A stretch of DNA of 10,283 bases. Origin: an uncultured cyanobacterium (lineage in GTDB: Bacteria; Cyanobacteriota; Cyanobacteriia; Phormidesmidales; Phormidesmidaceae). The notes under the pieces were generated by a model. That model worked only from the letters and a program-made list of their open reading frames with translations. It was not told the DNA's origin and made no database searches. The stretch covers positions 1 to 10,283 of the forward strand of contig CALHGI010000418.1 in assembly GCA_938029995.1 (NCBI GenBank), given 5' to 3'. Every line of letters begins with the position of its first letter. The first letter of the stretch is position 1. A program made the position numbers and the translations under genes. Of the stretch, positions 1 to 4,922 are shown one piece after another.

Positions 1-82
1 GTTGTGCCTTGAGCCGCTCTGCTTCTGCTTTTTGTAGGGCTTGGTCTGCCTTAACCCGTTCAGTTTCAGCTTTTTGTAAGGC
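1..82 (-). repeat. 14-residue coiled-coil repeat encoded at the sensor's visible end
   Basis: Two copies of a 42-base unit encode ALQKAETERVKADQ (41-82) and ALQKAEAERLKAQ (2-40). They continue off the left edge, so the copy number is unknown. Fourteen residues are two heptads, which fits an in-register signalling coiled coil between the PAS domain and the expected kinase core. Confidence 0.7.
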
Positions 83-1297
83 CTCATCGGTGGCTTCCAA
101 ACTCAGCGCCAGCTGAAACTCAGATTTCTTGCGGAGGCTAATATCTTGCCAGAACACCGACAGCCCGTCTTCCCTGGGATATAGCCGAAACTCCAGCCAG
201 CAAGAATGGCGTATATATTCGGCTTCAAAGGTCACTACAGACTGCTGATCGATGGCCTGCTGGTAGTAATGTTTGACCTGAAAGCCGAGTTCTTGGGGGA
301 AGGTTTGCCAAATGGATAGTCCGAGGAGATCGTCGATGGATTGACCCAGGATCTGAGCCGCTTGCGCATTAATGTAGGTGATATTCCACTGCTGGTTCAC
401 GCTGACAAAGGCATCATCAATACTTTCGAATAGGTTGCTGGTCAGCTGTTTGACTTTACGGGACTGGTTCATCAGCAACAACAGATAGCCAGTACCGCCC
501 AGCATGCTCACAAACCAAAATGTAGCCGCTAGCTGGAATAGGCTAGAACGTTTGGCGGTAGATTCGTAGGCTAAATCATAGGCGGTGGATAAATCTTGAA
601 TGTGTTGGGTGGTGGGTAAGGTCAATAGCTCCTGGGTGAGCTGATCCACGCGGGGTTTATTGTCGATAATAATTTTGGCGTGGGCGAGGGCGTTACTGAC
701 ATCTGTGCGATTGTTGACGGTGCCCTGGCGAAGAGAGGCTTGAATGGTTTCAAGTTGGAGCTGCAGTGCGGGTACGAGTTCATCATCGGAGGACAGGGCA
801 TAGATCGCGATTTGATCAAAGATCTCCGTTAGGGATTGATAAATTTGGCGATCGGACTCATTATTGGTGCTGCCTTGCTTAATTTCATTAATTAAAAACG
901 GCAAATAGGATAGGGAGTTTTTTAGGAGGGCATTTTGAGCCTTAAACTGTTCTGAAAGCTCCACTTTTCGAGCCAGGGTTTGATGACTGTCTTCTAAAAT
1001 AGATTGCAGCTTTTTGGATTCCTGCTTACCGAGGAAATCCGGCGTCTTTGCCAGGTAACTTTGAACTGTCTGTACCTGTTGCAGTTCCTCAATCAGCGGG
1101 TCATAGGATGCTTGCAGCGAATAGCGGGTTTCTAGAATATGTTGATTGGCGGTCAGGTCGTGCTGCAGCTGCTTAGCGATGCCCTCTTGATAGTTTAAGT
1201 GATCGTCAAATTTAATTGAGCGACTTTGGGCCACAAGGCCCACCCAAACGACTAGGGCGCCAATGGCTGCCGTAAGGAGAATTGGTTTATTTTTCAT
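1..1297 (-). CDS. Membrane PAS-domain sensor (probable histidine kinase), C-terminus cut by window edge
   Basis: The frame is open from the left edge to ATG 1297; 432 residues are visible and the C-terminus lies outside. TM1 is at about residues 5-24. A helical extracytoplasmic domain follows (27-252) and contains DVSNALAHAK (199-208) and NKPRVD (213-218). TM2 is at about 255-275. A PAS domain follows (about 283-390; ITYINAQAAQILG near its start, FWQDISLRKKSE at its end), then a charged coiled coil. The helical sensor resembles the double all-helical DAHL type seen in bacterial sensor kinases, but that is from memory and needs a profile search. A HisKA/HATPase module is expected beyond the edge but is not seen. 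I prefer ATG 1297 over ATG 1303 because AGGA lies 7 bases before it. The start overlaps the peroxidase gene by 11 bases in another frame, suggesting translational coupling. Confidence 0.85.
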   Translation of the reverse strand, partial: MKNKPILLTAAIGALVVWVGLVAQSRSIKFDDHLNYQEGIAKQLQHDLTANQHILETRYSLQASYDPLIEELQQVQTVQSYLAKTPDFLGKQESKKLQSILEDSHQTLARKVELSEQFKAQNALLKNSLSYLPFLINEIKQGSTNNESDRQIYQSLTEIFDQIAIYALSSDDELVPALQLQLETIQASLRQGTVNNRTDVSNALAHAKIIIDNKPRVDQLTQELLTLPTTQHIQDLSTAYDLAYESTAKRSSLFQLAATFWFVSMLGGTGYLLLLMNQSRKVKQLTSNLFESIDDAFVSVNQQWNITYINAQAAQILGQSIDDLLGLSIWQTFPQELGFQVKHYYQQAIDQQSVVTFEAEYIRHSCWLEFRLYPREDGLSVFWQDISLRKKSEFQLALSLEATDEALQKAETERVKADQALQKAEAERLKAQ

Positions 1298-2330
1298 GGT
1301 CATTTCCTGCCACGTTTGCCGTTAGGGTGTTGAGAAACTGTAGGATTTTGTCTATCTCTTCTTGGTCTGGAACCCGGCCAAGTTGGTACTTAAACATGGT
1401 TTTGACAGCCTCTTCTAGGGTGTCTACACTGCCATCATGGAAATAGGGCGCGGTTAGAACAACATTGCGTAGGCTGGGGACCTTAAAGGTGTAGCGGTCT
1501 TCTTCCCGCTGGGTCACGTTATAGCGGCCTAAGTCTTCTGGGGTAATATCACCTCGATCTTGAAAGTAGTCGCCAAAGACACCAAACTTTTGAAACATAT
1601 TGCCGCCGATGCCAACGCCCTGGTGGCAGGCAATGCAACCATAGTCTTTAAAGCCCTGATAGCCTTGCTTTTCGGCATCTGTAAGGATATTTTGATTGCC
1701 CCGCAGGTACTGATCAAACCGAGAATTGGGGGTGTAGAGTGACCGCTCAAATGTTGCGATCGCATCCTTAATGCTATCCGCTGTAATACCATCGGGATAG
1801 AGCTTTTCAAAATCAGCTCTATACTGTTTCGAAGCCGTGAGCCGTTGCACCACCTCAGGCCAGCTAGAATTCATCTCATGTTCACTGGTCAAAGGCCCAT
1901 CAATTTGGTCTTCCAGGGTATCGGCCCGGCCATCCCAAAACTGTTTAATATTTAAGGCACTGTTCAACACCGTGGGCGCATTGATAAACCCCTGTTGCGT
2001 ACCCACTGATTTCGGTAGTTGATCCACCCCAGCCAGGGAAATACTGTGGCAGGTGGCACAGGAAACTTGCCGATTTTGGGACAGCTGTTTCTCATGAAAG
2101 AGCTGATTTCCGAGATCCACCTTGGCCCGATCTAGCTCAATTTCCAGAGGAATCGGAGCAATGGGTTCCGCCACCATGGCGATGGGATCTGCCGAGCCAT
2201 CGTCCCCATTTTCTATGGCATTGGCTGGCAACAAGAAAGCCAAACTAAATGACAGCACCCCATAAATCATAAAGAGCATAAGGGGATTACGCCATCGCAT
2301 TACATACGACAAACTATGCTTAGGCAGCAT
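1287..2330 (-). CDS. Di-heme cytochrome c peroxidase (CCP/MauG family), exported
   Basis: This 347-residue protein has two CXXCH c-heme sites, CATCH (91-95) and CIACH (232-236), about 140 residues apart as in bacterial di-heme peroxidases. The family motif FWDGRA (131-136) includes the conserved Trp thought to bridge the hemes. The C-terminal region has VPSLRNV (284-290), PYFHDG (295-300) and MFKYQLGR (312-319); Met312 is a candidate heme ligand. The family reduces H2O2 to water using electrons from small donors; MauG-like members oxidise other substrates. An N-terminal hydrophobic segment (about 16-34) ending PANA looks like a Sec signal peptide, which would place the enzyme in the periplasm or thylakoid lumen. 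No clear Shine-Dalgarno precedes ATG 2330; Met11 is an alternative start. The stop codon lies inside the downstream sensor gene's first codons. Confidence 0.93.
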   Translation of the reverse strand: MLPKHSLSYVMRWRNPLMLFMIYGVLSFSLAFLLPANAIENGDDGSADPIAMVAEPIAPIPLEIELDRAKVDLGNQLFHEKQLSQNRQVSCATCHSISLAGVDQLPKSVGTQQGFINAPTVLNSALNIKQFWDGRADTLEDQIDGPLTSEHEMNSSWPEVVQRLTASKQYRADFEKLYPDGITADSIKDAIATFERSLYTPNSRFDQYLRGNQNILTDAEKQGYQGFKDYGCIACHQGVGIGGNMFQKFGVFGDYFQDRGDITPEDLGRYNVTQREEDRYTFKVPSLRNVVLTAPYFHDGSVDTLEEAVKTMFKYQLGRVPDQEEIDKILQFLNTLTANVAGNDHEK

Positions 2331-2351
2331 AATAAATCAAAACCTCATAGA

Positions 2352-2357
2352 ATTATG
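2352..2357 (-). promoter_or_regulatory. Possible -10 box for the peroxidase operon
   Basis: Read on the minus strand this is CATAAT, 21 bases before ATG 2330. No good -35 hexamer sits at the usual distance. If it is real, the 5' UTR would be very short, which fits the missing Shine-Dalgarno. This is weak and inferred only. Confidence 0.2.
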
Positions 2358-2580
2358 ATTTAACTGAAGATTTCCACGTTTTAACAGGGACTTCATCCAT
2401 TCAGACGCCATAGCTATGTATGAAGTTCAACCAACCCAACACTTTTTCTCAAGGAATATCAGCTTCACCTAGGTTGTTCTATTTGTTTCTGGATGTATCC
2501 TTTACCAGACCATCCGTTGCAGCCGATTGTTCCCTACCCGTCCCCCTCGACCAGCCTGACGGCCTGAGCAATAGAATCGT

Positions 2581-2668
2581 TGTCAATAGCCATGGGTGAA
2601 CCCATAAACGGGCTCAATGTCGACAATATAAACCCGACAAATACATAGCTTAAGGGCCCATGGTGACA
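2581..2668. repeat. Nested inverted repeat in the peroxidase upstream region
   Basis: The outer arms are TGTCA (2581-2585) plus CCATGGG (2590-2596), pairing with CCCATGG (2657-2663) plus TGACA (2664-2668); a four-base ATAG bulge sits on the left. Inside lie CGGG (2609-2612) and CCCG (2633-2636), flanking the palindrome TGTCGACA (2618-2625). It could be a structured transcript, an operator or a relic of a mobile palindrome; the sequence does not decide. Confidence 0.45.
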
Positions 2669-3123
2669 GCTTTTATAGGCATAGGATATTTTTTTAGTAA
2701 AGGCACGTGAGATTCCCCTGCTTAGAACAGCTCCTGCACAAGGCACAAGGAGACACTTATTTTTGAAACACCCTATATCCGTGTATTTACGATGAATACT
2801 AGCCCAAGTCTGTCCTCAGAAAAATCTTACGTAGAGATTTTTATTCCAATCAATCAAAAACAATAAATTTATCAATATATTCTCGAAATTAGGCTGAATA
2901 TATCTGAAATGTTTGAATATTGAAGGATTATGCTGCCATCAGAGCCAGGGCAGCCACCGCCAGCCCACCGAGGTTATGCAGCCCAGCCCCAGGCCGCCCC
3001 TAAGGGACAACTGAGGATATCTGTTCCATTCTGGTTACCTCAGGCGCAACGCACTTGCCCCCAACCAGGGTGGGCAATTGTCCCATCCACAGATGATACC
3101 AAGGCAGGAAAAGTCTCTCCGTT

Positions 3124-3756
3124 TCAGCCAGACACGCCCTCGGCATAGGCCATTTGCCAAAAGTCTTTTTCTAAAATAGCGACGGTCAAAAATGTTTTTT
3201 CCACTTCAATGCAGGTGGCATCGTCTGCGCTTTGAAGAACACTGTCCGCCTGTTGTTCCAACAGATCCACATAGGTGGTAAAGTCCGCATTTCCCCAGCG
3301 GTCGGCAAACTCTGCATAGGGTTGGGGCATAGGGCTATGGCCTTGCCAACCCTGGTTATAGGCTAACTCGATGGCCCAAAAGCCAGTGGCTTTAAGGCCA
3401 TAGGGTTCATGGGCCAGGTCGGCCATAAAGGAACAATAGGTTTGGCAGGTGGGCTGCAGGGGCTGCCCTAGGTTCAGATTTCGTTCCATGGCTTTCGTCT
3501 GAAACCAGTTCAGCTCATCCTTGAGCACCGTCATACCGCCCAGGAGAAGATCGAGGTGGGATACCGGTGCGGATTGGATCAAGCTAGCGGCCAGACGGGT
3601 GAACTCCACAACAAAATGGTAATCCTGGATCAGCCAAGTATTAAACTGCTGGGCCTGAATTGTTCCCTGCTGACACTGGGCCAAAAACGGATGGACCGTG
3701 GCCGATGCCCACGGGGCAGAATATTTGTTGAGCAGTTGTTGGCAGGTGAGGGGCAT
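3124..3756 (-). CDS. TenA/PqqC-family protein, likely TenA_E subtype (thiamin pyrimidine salvage)
   Basis: From ATG 3756 the protein has 210 residues, normal for TenA. A longer frame reaches a TTG at 3816 but adds only 20 residues that do not look like the family. Neither start has a clear Shine-Dalgarno. Family signs are HPF (22-24), GTI (31-33), WLIQDYHFV (41-49, with Asp45 at the pyrimidine-binding position), ELNWF (81-85) and LEKDFWQMAY (195-204, with Glu196 as the catalytic Glu candidate). Where classical TenA has a PCxW-type active-site Cys, this protein reads FWAIELAYNQGW with no Cys, as in the TenA_E group. TenA_E enzymes studied in plants hydrolyse amino- and formylamino-HMP to HMP for thiamin salvage. 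No thiamin gene is nearby and no THI box is seen, so the substrate is inferred from family only. Confidence 0.82.
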   Translation of the reverse strand: MPLTCQQLLNKYSAPWASATVHPFLAQCQQGTIQAQQFNTWLIQDYHFVVEFTRLAASLIQSAPVSHLDLLLGGMTVLKDELNWFQTKAMERNLNLGQPLQPTCQTYCSFMADLAHEPYGLKATGFWAIELAYNQGWQGHSPMPQPYAEFADRWGNADFTTYVDLLEQQADSVLQSADDATCIEVEKTFLTVAILEKDFWQMAYAEGVSG

Positions 3757-3894
3757 AAAACACTGGGGTAAAAAGTCTGGCGTTGCTGATCCTCGGGATG
3801 ATTTTACTAGTCTCAATCCGGCTATTAGACAGGTTTACCGATCGATTCATCCTCTAAATCAGAAACGGCAAAAGTCTTGCCAAATCCTTAGGGA

Positions 3895-4749
3895 TCAAGC
3901 GGCGGCCAAATGGGTATCCAACCACTGCACCAAATCGGCCATGACCTGGTTGCGGTCGAGGTCATTGTGGGGTTCGTGGTAACTGCCGGGGTAGATGTTA
4001 AGGGTTTTATCCGTGGTGATGCGGGCGAAGATTTCTTCGCTGCCTTTAACGTCATTCACCTTATCGGCACTGCCATGGACTAGCAAAATGGGCACCTGGA
4101 GCTGATCAATATTGCGGCGGACGGCGGCAATGGTCACCAAACATTCGGTCCCCCAGCGGACCGTCGCCATGGAATGGGTCAAGGGATCATTCTGGGATTG
4201 ATGCACCATGGCCGGATCGCGGGATAGGGTATCTTCCCCCGTCCCCACATCCATGGCAAACCGGGGCCATATACCCGATAGAATCCGCGCAATGACCACT
4301 AAGTAAGGCTTAGCAATGCCAACCGGTTGAATGGGGGGGCCGCTGATGATGATGCCTGCCAGCCCCTGGGGAAAGGTGAGGGCAAAGTCTAAAACAATCA
4401 GTCCACCCAAGCTATGACCTAGCAAAAACAGGGGTAGGGAGGGCTCATGGTGCCGTACCTGGGCCAGGAACGCGGTGACATTATCGCGGTAGTCCTGCCA
4501 ACGGTTGATGTGGCCCCGCTGGCCCTCTGAACGGCCATGGCCCTGGTTGTCGAACCCAAACACGGCATAGCCTGCCTGGGTGAGGGCGGTGGTGACGGTG
4601 CAGTAGCGATCGCAATGTTCCCCAAACCCGTGAACCAATGCAACCACGGCCCTGGCCGTACCTGGGGGATACCATGCCTGATAAAACAGCGACACCCCTT
4701 GGGCACCGCTAAATCTATTTTCGAGTCGAGGAACTTGAACCACGGTCAT
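3895..4749 (-). CDS. Alpha/beta hydrolase, monoacylglycerol lipase / lysophospholipase type
   Basis: This 284-residue protein matches the Hydrolase_4 (S33-like) lipase group. The oxyanion-hole motif is HGFGEH (40-45). FGFDNQGHGRSEGQRGH (64-80) is typical of the MGL subgroup. The nucleophile elbow is GHSLGG, giving Ser113. HGSADK gives Asp229, and YHEPHND gives His258, so the triad is complete. A cap region lies at about 140-210. There is no signal peptide, so it should be cytosolic. The likely reaction is ester hydrolysis of mono- or lysoacylglycerols, but specificity cannot be read from sequence. ATG 4749 has no clear Shine-Dalgarno. The upstream region carries a 10-base tandem repeat (4808-4827) and a small hairpin (4774-4789). 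Confidence 0.9.
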   Translation of the reverse strand: MTVVQVPRLENRFSGAQGVSLFYQAWYPPGTARAVVALVHGFGEHCDRYCTVTTALTQAGYAVFGFDNQGHGRSEGQRGHINRWQDYRDNVTAFLAQVRHHEPSLPLFLLGHSLGGLIVLDFALTFPQGLAGIIISGPPIQPVGIAKPYLVVIARILSGIWPRFAMDVGTGEDTLSRDPAMVHQSQNDPLTHSMATVRWGTECLVTIAAVRRNIDQLQVPILLVHGSADKVNDVKGSEEIFARITTDKTLNIYPGSYHEPHNDLDRNQVMADLVQWLDTHLAAA

Positions 4750-4773
4750 AACAGGGAATCACACAGAGGGTCG

Positions 4774-4789
4774 ACTGCCCAAAGGCAGT
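4774..4789. repeat. Small hairpin between the fusion gene and the hydrolase gene
   Basis: ACTGCC (4774-4779) and GGCAGT (4784-4789) pair around the loop CAAA. The hairpin lies 92 bases after the fusion gene's stop and 25 bases before the hydrolase start. It has no T-run, so it is not a standard intrinsic terminator. It would sit in the hydrolase 5' leader or the intergenic part of a joint transcript. Confidence 0.45.
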
Positions 4790-4807
4790 GTTTCAAAATG
4801 TCACAGG

Positions 4808-4827
4808 GTCAACCAAAGTCAACCAAA
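4808..4827. promoter_or_regulatory. Perfect 10-base tandem repeat upstream of the hydrolase
   Basis: GTCAACCAAA occurs twice back to back (4808-4817 and 4818-4827). On the minus strand it reads TTTGGTTGAC twice, about 60-80 bases before ATG 4749. A one-turn direct repeat at this distance suits two half-sites for an OmpR-type regulator. That is inference; no known cyanobacterial box is recognised. Confidence 0.35.
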
Positions 4828-4833
4828 ATAAAC

Positions 4834-4922
4834 CTACAGGATTTCGACGGTGCCTAACTGACCATCAATGCGCACCAGCGCTACAGAATTTCGACGGTAC
4901 CTAGCTGACCATCGATGCGCAC
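4834..4922 (-). repeat. Duplicated 3' end of the fusion gene (42-base unit, twice)
   Basis: The gene's last 14 codons (4881-4922, VRIDGQLGTVEIL plus TAG) recur after the stop at 4834-4875, separated by five bases. The copies differ at four of 42 positions. All four changes are silent (ATC/ATT, CTA/TTA, GGT/GGC, ATT/ATC), and both copies end in TAG. The outer copy has no start of its own and is not expected to be translated separately. Confidence 0.9.

Larger units (their letters stand above)
2331..3123. other. Region of about 790 bases without a secure gene
   Basis: No recognisable protein is encoded here. 2581-2668 holds a nested dyad. 2760-2930 is strongly AT-rich. From about 2933 to 3123 the sequence turns GC-rich. 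Two short open frames exist, a 70-codon GTG-start frame on the minus strand (2534-2746) and a proline-rich 72-codon frame on the plus strand (2930-3148), and neither is convincing. On the minus strand, bases ending near 2931 read AGLHNLGGLAVAALALMAA and then stop, with an in-frame stop shortly before. This could be the tail of a lost membrane protein gene, but it may be chance. Confidence 0.5.

Noticed and set aside
2534..2746. 70-codon minus-strand frame with a hydrophobic stretch that could pass for a signal peptide
   Set aside because: It starts with GTG, has no Shine-Dalgarno, no recognisable product, and overlaps the nested dyad. It remains possible but unsupported.
2930..3148. 72-codon plus-strand frame, proline-rich, with AAGGA close to its ATG
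   Set aside because: The AAGGA is too near the ATG, the composition simply follows the GC-rich DNA, and it runs into the TenA gene's 3' end.
3757..3816. Longer TenA start at TTG 3816
   Set aside because: The 20 extra residues do not fit the family N-terminus, and ATG 3756 gives the usual length.
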